From NCBI RefSeq assembly GCF_014898815.1, contig NW_026515445.1, forward strand, positions 1 to 64,000: a stretch of 64,000 nt of DNA. The letters run 5' to 3'. Made by a program: the position numbers and the translations under genes. Source of the stretch: Panonychus citri (taxonomy: Eukaryota; Arthropoda; Arachnida; Trombidiformes; Tetranychidae). Of the stretch, positions 34,443 to 45,500 are shown piece after piece; position 1 is the stretch's first letter, and the number at the start of each line of letters is the position of its first letter. The notes beneath the pieces are model-generated. The model was not told the DNA's origin. It ran no database searches and was given only the letters and a program-made list of their open reading frames with translations.

Positions 34443-36823
34443 TTATCGTTTAGCTTTTGATTGATTTCTCGTTTTTTTTGTCTGTTTGGGTGTTGCAATG
34501 GTCTTGGTTTTTGAAGGGTTTTGCTTGGGGACGTTTGAATCAATTGATTTGCTTTTTTCGCTGACCAATTCACGGGAACGCACTTTCAAAAATGGTACTG
34601 ATTTAGATTTGAGATGGACTGTTGGAATTACTACTGATTTAGATTTAAGATCTAACGACGATTTATGTTTGCTCCTTATGTCAGGTAGCGAGCCTTTGGG
34701 CGGAGGATTTTTTATCTTGTCCAATGTGTCCGGAAGTTTTCTGGCCACAGTACGACGAGTATAAAATACAACGGGTGCAATCATAGAGAGGATAAAGGCG
34801 ATAACTAGTAATATTATCAACAGGCTGTAAGAAGATTCAGGGGGAGGAGAAGGAGGAGGAGGTGGTGATGGTGATGGTGGTGGTGATGGTGGTGGTGATG
34901 GTGGTGGTGATGGTGGTGGTGATGGTGGTGGTGGTGGTGAACCGATGGTGAAAGGATCACTATAAGTGATCAAATTGTCAATGTCTCCTGTTTCAAATGG
35001 ACCTCGTCGTCTAAGCATAAGAATCGATAATTGATATTGACCAGAATTCACCCGATTGCAGTTGAGATAAATCTTGGACTGATTATAACTCACAACAGTA
35101 CAATTTTCTATATATGAAAATGTCATAGATTCGACTAAAGTAATGGCCAAGGGAAAAATATCTGCATATCTTGAATGGAAACCAAGAAGATCGAAGTTCA
35201 AATCAAATGTCGGTTCATCAGGAGTGTAGTCTACTTGGATATTAGTTGGACTGAAACATGGATTTACTGTTTGATTCGTGAGTGTAGTTTCTCTGTAAAA
35301 AAGATGATAGATTAGAATTAAATAGGATAGAAGAGCAACTATTTAAATTATTACCTCGAATCTCTAGAATCTGTATCACCTATCGAACATTCACCCGATA
35401 ATAATGAATTTCCCCGTGTCCATTGACAATATCGAACAAAATTACCATTTGGATTATAAACTTTGGTTGTAAAACAATCGATACACGAATTATTTAGAAA
35501 AGGACACAAAATAATTGATTCAGTGTAAGAATACTGATTAAGTGTAATTATCACGCGTGGATGCGTAAAACCGTAGTAATAAATTTGTGATAAATTTCGA
35601 TTTTCATTACCGATATTAGGATGAGTGAAAGTACTTTCGTTCGGATGGGGCATTACAGAATAAGTTGCATTGACAAAGTGAATTGAATATCGATATCTTG
35701 TAAAATTACTGTCAGAGGAAAGAACGAGGAAAACATAACCTAGAGTCGCATCTAGAGCCAATGGAATAAAATCGATGATTCTATTCCAATTTTCCGTTAG
35801 AATATCTGTAAGATAATATCCTATAAAGTCTCTACGTAACATAGAATCTTGTCTGCCGTTTTGCTTGAAATTCACATAACACTCTGGACCAGTTTCGTTG
35901 AACAAATCAGTCTTCCAAAGTGTTGATGTTCTCCGGCAGCGGTTAATTGGCCTTTCAAAGTCATCCAGCATTGGATTAAATGGAAACACTGCAATATGAT
36001 CTCTTTCATTTCGATTATAAGAGACTGCAATCAAAGAGAATGAAGATCCATCACTCGAGCCAGAAAAAGAATTTACAAATCGAACTTTGTCAACAGAACC
36101 ATAACGTTCATTAAATGAAATCGAATACAGTCCCTTATAGTTATACACATTAGGCGGACGAAGATCCACGTTTGATAGTTGAGAGATGAAGTAAACTGGT
36201 CCCAGGAGGTCAATTGTTAGAAGGCCAAATGAGTAAATATTCTGCCTAAACTTGAATACCTGAAGAATTTTAAACGATCGAACTGTGGATTCGATAGTAG
36301 AAAAATGCCAAACAATCCAATAACTGGTGTAATCGACATTAAATCGCATTTGCGCAAATATGTTCTGAGGAGAATTTGTTATGTTGGATCCTGAAAACAT
36401 TGCAATTTCATAAAATGAATCATTAATTGAAAGCCATCGATGAACATTAAGGTTTCCTCGAGGAAAAGGTCCGGCTATTAATTGAAAACCATTTTCTGTA
36501 TAGTTATAATGCGCGTAATAGATATGGGTGCTTTTCGCCTGCAAAAGGTAGTTATTGGGTTTATGTGAATAAGATGGAGCAAAACGAGTCCTGCTACTTT
36601 GTTCACCAACGGCGTTAGGGTCCGTGTTGAGAGCTTGACTCGAATAATTAGTTGTGTAAAATTTGTCATCAGTGAAAAAGAAATAAGGAGCTCGTAAACT
36701 GTTGTTGAAAATCGGGATCCAAACATTTGATTCGTGTATAAGAAGATGACAATCAACAATAATTATCGACGGGAGAAATATACAAATTAAAGAAAAACTT
36801 GCTAAAGAAATTAAATGAAACAT
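34443..36823 (-). CDS. Sema/PSI/TIG-like single-pass membrane protein (array gene 4)
   Basis: Exon 1 35355-36823 and exon 2 34443-35292 give 772 residues. The start is the signal-peptide ATG (MFHLISLASFSLICIFLPS); an upstream ATG adds eight residues. Words match the family: NVWIPIFNNSLRAPYFFFTD, WKTDLFNETGPEC, PLALDATLGYVFLVLSSDS. PSI-like end CPFLNNSCIDC...YCQW...GECS. The linker is a (SPPP)n repeat, then a helix (LLIILLVIAFILSMIAPVVF) and tail. The tail half of exon 2 is almost base-for-base that of array gene 6 (42551), including 80 bp past the stop, which points to recent conversion or duplication. Confidence 0.85.
34850..34942. repeat. GGTGGTGAT minisatellite coding SPPP repeats
   Basis: About seven near-perfect GGTGGTGAT units on the plus strand, coding Ser-Pro-Pro repeats in array gene 4. 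The near-identical tail of array gene 6 has only about one unit, so copy number changed after the two tails became alike. Confidence 0.9.
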
Positions 36824-36844
36824 TTTGTTCGAGAGACGAAAATA

Positions 36845-36915
36845 CAAACTAAAGGATATTCAGCCTGTTCTAATTATGGAAACACAATTAGGATTATATT
36901 TACTGGATAATAATC
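36845..36915 (-). promoter_or_regulatory. Conserved upstream block of array gene 4
   Basis: A compact form: GGAAACACAATTAGGATTAT and ACTGGATAATAATCG on the plus strand, 40-90 bp before the ATG. The TTTAAATA part present in genes 1 and 3 is missing. Confidence 0.5.
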
Positions 36916-37734
36916 GAGATTGTTTTCAACCTCATATCCCAATGTACATAACTTCTTGAATACAATTGAATGTTTAAATCAAAAGTGTAAATCGGTCTGC
37001 ACTCTTAGTGTTTTGTATAATTTACGCGGACATTTTTTTCTACGATTAATTTGGTATCGACAATTTTAAGCCTACATGGCTACTAGAATGGCAAGTTGAC
37101 TAAAAATAGATCGCAGTCTAAATCAAATGTCGGTTCATCAGGAGTTACGTAAATTTTGTTATAAAACAATCAATACATGAACTAAGGTTAAATACAGTCA
37201 AGTACCTTAACTAACAGCTAAATATCTACGGTTATGTATACATAAGAAAAGGGGGCTGGACTTCGGATTAGGTCTGACCGTTTAGAGACCTGAAATTTTT
37301 TGTACATATAGCTTATGTTAAACTATATATTATGTGCGAGTGTGGAATTGAGGAAAGATCTAGTTCCTGAGATACAGGGTTTCAAAGTCGGATTTTGCCA
37401 TAGACCTCTATGGGTAAAAATAAAATTTTCGTATATGCATACTAATGCCTTTTACCTCCTGATTTTTGTATATATTATACCTTGTGGTATGAAGTATTAT
37501 CATGAAAAAAATTTAGACTCTAGCTAACACGGGTGAGTACTTACAGTGTGTTCTTTATGAGACTTTATGCATCTTTTACTATAATTAATGAACCACTGCA
37601 TATAGGAGTGCTAAATTTGGTTGAACATCAAGTCAAGGTCACACAATAATGTCTAAGTCATTTCAGGGTCATTCGAAAATCTATTTGCATTTACTTTTTT
37701 ACGTAATTTTGTAATTGTTAACATTGTAATCCCA
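36916..37734. other. Spacer with array debris and unknown insert
   Basis: 37115-37182 holds two short family scraps on the minus strand: 26 bp from the start of the TIG-like region directly followed by the PSI-like stretch. From 37190 to 37700 is unrelated sequence without a gene. It may be an inserted repeat, but no ends are visible. From about 37725 the DCAF10-associated sequence starts. Confidence 0.4.
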
Positions 37735-37902
37735 ATGTTTACGATTTCTTGATGAGGATAAAATTATTAGATTAAGATTTTAATTAAATTTGACTTTACT
37801 TTTAGTGCATAGAATTGGTTGATTGAAACTCTTTAAACCAAAAGAAAATACAGTGGTAGTAACTTATTACTCTTTTTTACTTCAGATGATCGACTTGTTC
37901 AG

Positions 37903-38280
37903 ATGATTGTACTATTGCCTTATGGGATCTCAGGAATCTGTCATATAAATTACGGACATTGAGGGGACATTCGTATTGGGTTAAGAATGTTAAATATGAT
38001 ACACGAACTCGAACCTTATTTAGCTCTGGATATGATGGTTGTATCTACATGTGGGATATCAACAAATATGATGCAACATCATTTGATCATCCAAACGGGA
38101 ATCCAATCAATTTTACAAAGCCTCTATTTCTTTCCTGCCTAATGAGAATGAGATTAACCCATGATAGCTCAAAAATGATAATCTGTACCTCAGAGGGATA
38201 CATTATGATTATTCATGATTTAAGATTAGAAAAATTGGAAAAAGATTTAGCTGGTTTCCAATCTGATACATTATGATTAT
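37903..38280 (+). pseudogene. DCAF10-like exon copy, truncated
   Basis: Nearly the same as 22202-22560 (IALWDLRNL, RGHSYWVKN, GCIYMWDINKY, GYIMIIHDLRLEKLEKD) and keeps the ancestral-looking LWDLRNL without the six-base insertion. It breaks off after GFQSD, where the next 20 bases repeat an earlier part of the same exon (CATTATGATTATTCATGAT), giving a stop. The second exon is absent. Confidence 0.85.
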
Positions 38281-38281
38281 T

Positions 38282-38494
38282 CATGATCGTTAAACTTATA
38301 TTCTTCTCGATGAGTGAAAACTACTTTTTTATACATAAATATAATAAACTAACGACCTTATAGCGAGTGATAAAGCCCAAGGATACCAAAAAAGCTCTAA
38401 TGAAATAATGATTTTATAACTTGAGACAACAATTCTGCTTTTTAATTTGATTTTTTGATTCGGATTTTTGAATTTATGATTAACAACAGATCTT
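38282..38494. other. Spacer with faint array debris
   Basis: A short scrap near 38345-38420 resembles 18405-18480. The rest extends past the stop of array gene 5 and could be its 3' UTR. Confidence 0.35.
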
Positions 38495-40591
38495 TTAGCT
38501 TTTTGATTTCGTTACAAGGGACACAATTCTTCGTCGTTTGCGATGGTTTTTGTTTTGTGAATATAACGAAAAAACTAATGCATAATGAAATACAACGATC
38601 ACAATCACAGAGATAATAAAGATGCAAACTCGTAATATAATAAACAGAATATAAATAAATGAAGATTTAGGAGGTTTCGGTGAACCGATGGTGAAAGGGT
38701 CACTATAAGTGATCAAGTTGTCCATGTCTAGTGTTTCAAATGGACCTCGTCGTCTGAGTATAAGAATTGATAATCGATATTGACCAGAATTCACCCGATT
38801 GCAGTTTAGGAAAATCTTTGTCTGATTATAACTTAAAGCCGTACAGTTTTCAATAAAAGAAAATGTTAAATTGTGGACTAAAGTGAAGGTCAAAGGAAAA
38901 ATATGTGCATATTTTGAATGGAAACCAAGGAGATCGAAGTTCAAATTAAAGGTCATTGTATTAGGCCTGTAAACTAATTGAATATTACTCGGACTGAAAC
39001 ATGGATTAAGTGTATGACCCGTGAGTGAAGTCTCTCTGTTGAAATGCATATAGAATAGAATTAATTTAGAAATCAGTAAGAGAAGAAACTAATTAAATTA
39101 TCACCTTGAATCAAAAGAATTTGAACCACCGATTGAACATTCACCCAATGCTAGTGAATTTCCTCGTCTCCATTGACAATATCGAAGAAAATTACCAGTT
39201 GCATCATAAATTCTGGTTGTAAAACAATCAATACACGAATTATTCAAAAATGGACACAAAATAATTGATTCATAGTATGAAACCTGATTGAGTGTAATTA
39301 TTGCTCGTGGATGAGTAAAACCGTAGTAATAAATTTGTGAATACCTAAGATTTTCATTGATGATACGACGATGAGCAAACGTCCTTTCGTATGGGTGGGT
39401 AAAGACAGAGTAATTTCCATCGACAAAGTGGATTGAATATCGATATCTGGTATAATTACTGTCAGAGGAAAGAACAAGGAAAACATAACCAGGAGTCGCA
39501 TCGAGAGCCAATGGAATGAAATCAATTATTCGAGTCCAGTTTTCTGTTAGAATGTCATTACCTGTAAGATAATGACCTTCAAAATCTCTTCGTAACATAG
39601 AAAATTGTCTGCTGAAGTTTTGCGGAGTTACATAACACTCTGGACCAGATTCGTTGAAAATATCAGCCTTCCAAAAAATTGTCGTATTTTCACAATCGTT
39701 AGTTGACCTTTCAAAGTCATCGATTATCGAATTAAATGGAAACACTGCAATATGATCTCTTTGGGTGTGAGAATAAGAGACTGTAATCAAAGAGAATGAA
39801 GATCCATCGCTTGTGTGAGAAAAAGAATCAACAAATCGAACTTTGTCAACAGAACCATAACGTTCATTAAATGATATCGAATACAGTTCCTTATAGTTAT
39901 ACCTCACAAGACCCGTATCATCGACATTAATGTTTGATATCTGAGAGATAAAGTAAACTGGCCTTACGAGGGCAATTCTTAGAAGGCCGAACGAGTAAAT
40001 ATTTTCTTTAAACTTAAAACTCTGAAAAGTTTTAAAAGAGCGAACTGTGGATTCTACGTGATCAAGATAATTTTCCAAATAAGTATTATTGTAATAATTG
40101 GAATGAAATCGCACAAGCAAAAATATGAATACATAGTTATATTCTGTTATATTGTATCCTAAGCTCATTCCAATTTCATACAATGAATCATTGAAGGAAA
40201 GCCAACGCTGAGTATTGAAGTTAACACTACGAATGGGCCCGGCTACAAGTACAAAACCATTTTGAGTCAAGTTATAATGTGCGAAACTGGAACTGTAGTC
40301 CTTGAAACTCAAAAGGTAGTAATTTGGTCTCCGAGAATAAGCTGGAGAAAACGATGTCTCACTACTTCTTTCACCAACTTGGCTTGGGTCCGTGTTGAGA
40401 GTTTGACTCGATAGATTAGTCGTGTAAAATTTGTCATCAGCGAAAAAGAAATAAGGGTTTTCTAACTGAAATGCGAAAAGAGGAATCCAAACATTTGATT
40501 CGTGGATCAGGAGATGACAATTAACACCAACTATCGATGAGAGAAATATACAAATTAAAGAAAAACTTGTCAATGAAAATAAATGAAACAT
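38495..40591 (-). CDS. Sema/PSI/TIG-like single-pass membrane protein (array gene 5)
   Basis: Exon 1 39105-40591 and exon 2 38495-39035 give 675 residues, the shortest of the set. Signal peptide (MFHLFSLTSFSLICIFLSSI), ectodomain, WKADIFNESGPEC and PSI-like CPFLNNSCIDC...YCQWRRG...GECS are all present. Exon 2 has no polyproline (GSPKPPKSSFIYILF). Its helix (ILRVCIFIISVIVIVVFHYA) is followed by only about 25 tail residues (KNHRKRRRIVSLVTKSKS). Relative to the other genes the tail frame is shifted, so the tail is probably truncated by a frameshift. Exon 1 and its upstream region are nearly identical to those of array gene 6. Confidence 0.8.
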
Positions 40592-40614
40592 TTTGTTCCA
40601 GAGACGGAAATATA

Positions 40615-40735
40615 AATATTCAACTTTTCATTGTTTCATTTGGATGTCTCAATTGTGTTTTGAAGCAATTGTGGAAGCACAATAAGGATAACACAAGGAT
40701 TATATTCATTGGATAATTATCGAGATTTATACTCA
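40615..40735 (-). promoter_or_regulatory. Conserved upstream block of array gene 5
   Basis: Variant block with an added GGATAACACA stretch: GCAATTGTGGAAGCACAATA, then AAGGATTATATTCATTGGAT on the plus strand. It is the same as the block at 53515 upstream of array gene 6. Confidence 0.55.
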
Positions 40736-40956
40736 TCCTCTAATCAAAATGTTCATAATTTCTTAATGACAATTAGATAGTTTTATTTAAGGCTAAATAA
40801 ATTTATATGAACTTTTATCGGTTCAATTTTCGATATTCAGAATGATGTAGACTTGTAGAGTTGATGTAAATATTGTTCTGTGAAGTTTAAAATTTCATAA
40901 TCTCTATGGGACAATTAAGTATTTATCTTTAATTACTGAATATATTTTAGAAAAAA

Positions 40957-41540
40957 TCAAAAGATTGTTTTACTTTTGATATTTAGTTGAGATTTTAAAT
41001 CAGAATTTGATTTTGAATTAATCTTTTGGGACAAAGATGATGCGGAAGAGATTTTTTTGTTTCCGGTTACTTCGGGCTTAGAATTTTTAGAAATAACCTC
41101 AAGAGACTTTGCTTTCGGTGTTAATTTCTCTTTCGATTTAAACGAACCAGCCAAAATCATGAGTTAATTACCTTTCAAAATTAGTCGAAGTATGAAGACG
41201 CGATGTTGAATATTCGTTCGTAGGGATGAACTGAAGTTGGTTTAAACTCATCGAGATAATGAATCGAATATCGGAATTGAGTATAATCTACATTTGACGA
41301 AAGAACAAGGAAAACAAATCCTGGAGTCAAATCGAGTGCGAATGGGACAAAATCAATTATTCGATTCCAATCACCATAAAGAATATTCTCTAATACAATT
41401 CCGTTACGATTCCAATCTCGCATCATTATTGAAATCGAGGTTCGATTTGAAATGATACATGGTAATAATCGATTACGAAAACGAAATTCTGGCCATAAAA
41501 GCCTAGAGAATCGACAAAATTCCGCTGAGATTTCACCGAA
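40957..41540 (-). pseudogene. Internally deleted copy of array gene 7
   Basis: 41181-41540 copies part of exon 1 of the gene at 54929 (NRIIDFVPFALDLTPG, YERIFNIAS). Then a few bases of the exon 1/intron edge follow, and 40957-41160 copies its C-terminal tail (KSLEVISKNSKPEVTGNKK). The PSI-like end, TIG-like region and helix are gone. It lies upstream of array gene 5, as array gene 7 lies upstream of gene 6, so it is the decayed partner of a block duplication. Confidence 0.85.
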
Positions 41541-41689
41541 ATGATAATAAGCAATTAGATTGATTGTAACATTTAGGTGATAGAAAAATTAATTAGTTAA
41601 TTTAATTGTTAACAATCAAATTAAGATTACGTTATTGTTTTCTTTCAAAAGTTTTCTTCAAAAATAATTGTCTTTTTTTTATCATTCAA

Positions 41690-41800
41690 AAATCTTTAAT
41701 CCAAAAATTTGATTCATGGATTATAAGATAAGTATTAACACCAACTATCGATGAGAGTAATATACTAATTGCGAATAAACTTGCCCTTACGCAAAGTCCA
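41690..41800 (-). pseudogene. Signal-peptide scrap of an array gene
   Basis: The minus strand keeps the SIVGVN.. words and the HESN-like codons (GATTCATGGATTATAAG) but has no open frame. The sequence before it (41560-41690) is repeated at 56545-56700 upstream of array gene 7. Confidence 0.6.
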
Positions 41801-42159
41801 AATTAAGTGCCGATAAACAAGAAGAAACCTTATCGTCTCATGTAAATGATGCTCCATATGTTACACCAGCGAAGAGAAGAAAGGAACAAAAGTTTAGTGC
41901 TTATCCAAATTCATCTACAGCAAAAATAGAAACGCCGATAGTTGACAAGACTTTTTTGCTCGTTATTTTACTTTTTATCGTTGACACTGAGAAAAAAACT
42001 CTGAATCAAACTGTTCTAATTAGTAAAAATAAAACAAAGTGATTTCATTTCTGATCCTGATATGAATCTTTTTTGTTTTTTAAAAACGTGTAACATTTAG
42101 AGTGATCGTTATAGTGATTCAATTTCTTGTTTGTGTTAACTTTGGATGAAGACTTTTCA

Positions 42160-42470
42160 GAAAATGGCCTCAATGGACTTTTACCTTAGCCACTTTCTTT
42201 GTTTTGAACTCTGGGTTGGTACAAACTCTTTTGCACTCCTGAAACATCGATCGTAGAGTTAGCTGGAGTAAAACTTGGCCTAATAAGAGGCAGATCTTCA
42301 ATGGAAATCAAAAGCGGGTCTTTAATTACTTGGATTTTGTTTTAGGAGACTCATTTCTCATTCTTTTTGTCTGTTTGGGTGTTGCGGTGATCTCGGATTT
42401 TGGATGGTCGCTCTTGGGAACTTCCGGATCAACTGATTTGCTTTTTGTGTCAATCAATACTTTTATTTTA
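42160..42470 (-). pseudogene. Tail remnants of array genes
   Basis: 42240-42305 resembles a stretch of the 54144-54855 exon, and 42340-42445 resembles the tail of array genes 3 and 4 (SKTK and SERPSK-like codons). They are joined without a reading frame and lie directly downstream of array gene 6. Confidence 0.55.
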
Positions 42471-42550
42471 AGGAGCGATTTTTGAAAGATTTTCCATCAA
42501 CATTTGATAATTTTCTTGACCAGATCTCCAATGGAAATAAAATGGACCTT

Positions 42551-45500
42551 TTATCGTTTAGCTTTTGATTGATTTCTCGTTCTTTTTGTCTGTTTGGGTG
42601 TTGCAATGGTCTTGGTTTTTGAAGGGTTTTGCTTGGGGACGTTTGAATCAATTGATTTGCTTTTTTCGCTGACCAATTCACGGGAACGCACTTTCAAAAA
42701 TGGTACTGATTTAGATTTGAGATGGACTGTTGGAATTACTACTGATTTAGATTTAAGATCTAACGACGATTTATGTTTGCTCCTTATGTCAGGTAGCGAG
42801 CCTTTGGGCGGAGGATTTTTTATCTTGTCCAATGTGTCCGGAAGTTTTCTGGCCACAGTACGACGAGTATAAAATACAACGGGTGCAATCATAGAGATGA
42901 TAAAGGCGATAACTAGTAATATTATCAACAGGCTGTAAGAAGATTCAGGGGGAGGAGAAGGAGGAGGAGGTGGTGGTGGTGATGAACTGATGGTAAAAGG
43001 ATCACTATAAGTGATCAAGTTGTCCATGTCTAGTGTTTCAAATGGACCTTGTCGTCTAAGCATAAGAATTGATAATCGATATTGACCAGAATTCACCTGA
43101 TTGCAGTTTAGGAAAATCTTTGTTTGGTTATAACTTAGAGCAGTACAGTTTTCAATAAAAGAAAATGTTAAATTGTGGACTAAAGTAATAGTCAAAGGAA
43201 AAATATGTGCATATCTTGAATGGAAACCAAGGAGATCGAAGTCCAGATTGAAGGTCGGTGCATCCGGACTGTAGCTCACTTGAATGCTTGTTGGATTGAA
43301 ACATGGATTTACTATGTGATGTGTGGATCTAGAATCTCTGACACTTCGGCTGAAGATATGAGATTTCATCAGGGTAAAATCCTAAATTTTTAAGGTGGTT
43401 GATCAGTCCGGCTCCTACAATAGCCTTACAAGTAACTAAATACTTGAGGACTTGATCTTTAGCGGAATCCAAATTCTTCGCGAATTTGATATCGTCTCGA
43501 GTCAAACCATGAAACTTAGTGTCCATCATTGAAATGTTTGAATGTTTCACAAAAGTTTCGTAAACAACCTCGAGGTTGGCATCGATTATAACAATCCAAC
43601 AGGCTCTATGGATAAATTTACCACCACCATCATCAAGTCGTACACAAGCGACATGAAGTCCGTAAATTTTATCCTTATCAGGCAATTCCACAGAATTTTC
43701 TTTGATTAGTTCGGCAATTTCAGGTTTCAAGACCTCAAGATTTGGCTTAGGTCGATTAATGAAAGCATCATAAAGCTTTCGCCTTTTATTAGCTCGAACT
43801 GTTTGGTTATGAAAACTTGATGATGAGCTTGGTTCCTTTTTAACCTCCTTGAGATTTGGGTTAATAACCATAATGGAAGGAAAAGTTTTCAGAATTTCCA
43901 GAATCACATCTTTGTATTCTGGCTCATACATTCGTGAGAAAGGATCAATCCTTACGAATGGAGATTCAGGGTCATTCGAACTCACAGTTGAAAGACTGAA
44001 CGTTGAACGAGTTCGATTCAGTCTTGAGACTTCCATTGATTTTCTTAACCAAGCTTCAGATGAGCGAATCAAATAATCTGGTACTCGAGACCAGGTAATC
44101 GTGGGGAAACGTGTCTTGACTTCAGGTCCAGGGATACTTCCAATGATTGGCTCGAACCCAATATCCTGGATGAACTTTTCTCCCTCATAAATTGGAGCTC
44201 CAGGGTCATCAAGACGTTTCCAATTAGTCCAATGATTCAAACTCAAGTTTGTAAAACGACGTATTTTTCGTGGACCAAGAAGTGGATCTTCGGGGTGTTG
44301 GTCCCTTTGATGTAACAAACAGGCCCATAGCTCAAAATTTTGCTTCCAATGAAGCTCGTGGCTTTTATCAGCTTGAGTTGATTTAACACGTAAATGAGCA
44401 GGGACAACCGAAGCAAATGATTTCGGTTTCTTCATAACTTCTCGAGAAGTTGGGCCAATCAAAAATGATGAGTTTATTTCAGGATCGAAATCAGTATCCA
44501 ATAAACCCTTTCGACAGTTTGCCTCATGTTTCAAAAATTCCAAAGGTTTCACTTGAGTGAGACAATGAGTACGGCGACACAAAAATGAAGCTTCCAAGTA
44601 AGACTCATACACTTTTTCATTGTCAAGAGTTTTGAAACAAGAATATTTATCACGAAGATAAACAGAAATAACACATTTATTGGTTACACAGAGAAAGTCT
44701 TGAGGCTTCTGAATTGGAGTGAACGAAACTTCACTAATCAGGTTTTGTAACCAATTCGCACAAAGTTGACAGTACCAAGATTCACACTCTGAACAGGCAA
44801 CAGGATCTATGGAAATTTGTCCACATAGACAACAGGTAATCACTTTAACAATTTCCAATAGATTTGGGTGGTGAATATACGAAGACTTGAGTCCTCTTGG
44901 CACTTCAGAAAAATCAATCAGTTCCAAGACTGAGATTGAGGCAATAACGTTTAGTTGAAGTTTCTCTTTGATCATTTTTATGAACAATTCATTTAGTTCT
45001 TGTTTATTTTTGGCTTGAGCCAACACATTTTTCTTCGCCTCATTGAACGACTTGACTGAAAGATATTCAGGCAATTCAGCCGTTGGTAATGGTGCTGGAT
45101 AAACACCATCAGGATAAAGTACAGGCGAGGGATAAACTTCAACAATTTCTTCACACTCAGGAATAGTTTCCATGTTGAGCAAGTTCACAAAGTTTAAAGA
45201 CTTTTCACTCGAGTGACAATTAAAATCAAACAGTAACAACGAAGGAAAATTTTTAACTGACCTTAGTCCCTCGAATTGTCCATGTTTATATGGAAACACT
45301 TTCGAAGGTGTCACATGATCTCTAATTATCATAAAATTAAGAGGAAATAAGCTTTTCGTTGACACGTCACAATCGAAGCGTTTTTCAGCTTTAATTGTTG
45401 GCTTAAAGTCTTGAAACTTAATAGCTTTTAAAATCATAAAGTTAACAATCAATGATTCATCTAATTGTTTTCTCATTCCTCTCGTTACTCGTCTATCAAT

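Noticed and set aside
34486..34764. 92-codon plus-strand ORF, repeated at 42594-42872 and similar at 19648
   Set aside because: Antisense shadow of the conserved cytoplasmic tail; it is conserved only because the tails are.
43325..43345. Exon 1 joined to exon 2 without an intron (retrocopy) at the edge of the Gypsy element
   Set aside because: The DSR codons belong to exon 2 itself: the 33 bases after the CAG align in length and position with other exon 2 starts, so the intron was invaded, not lost.
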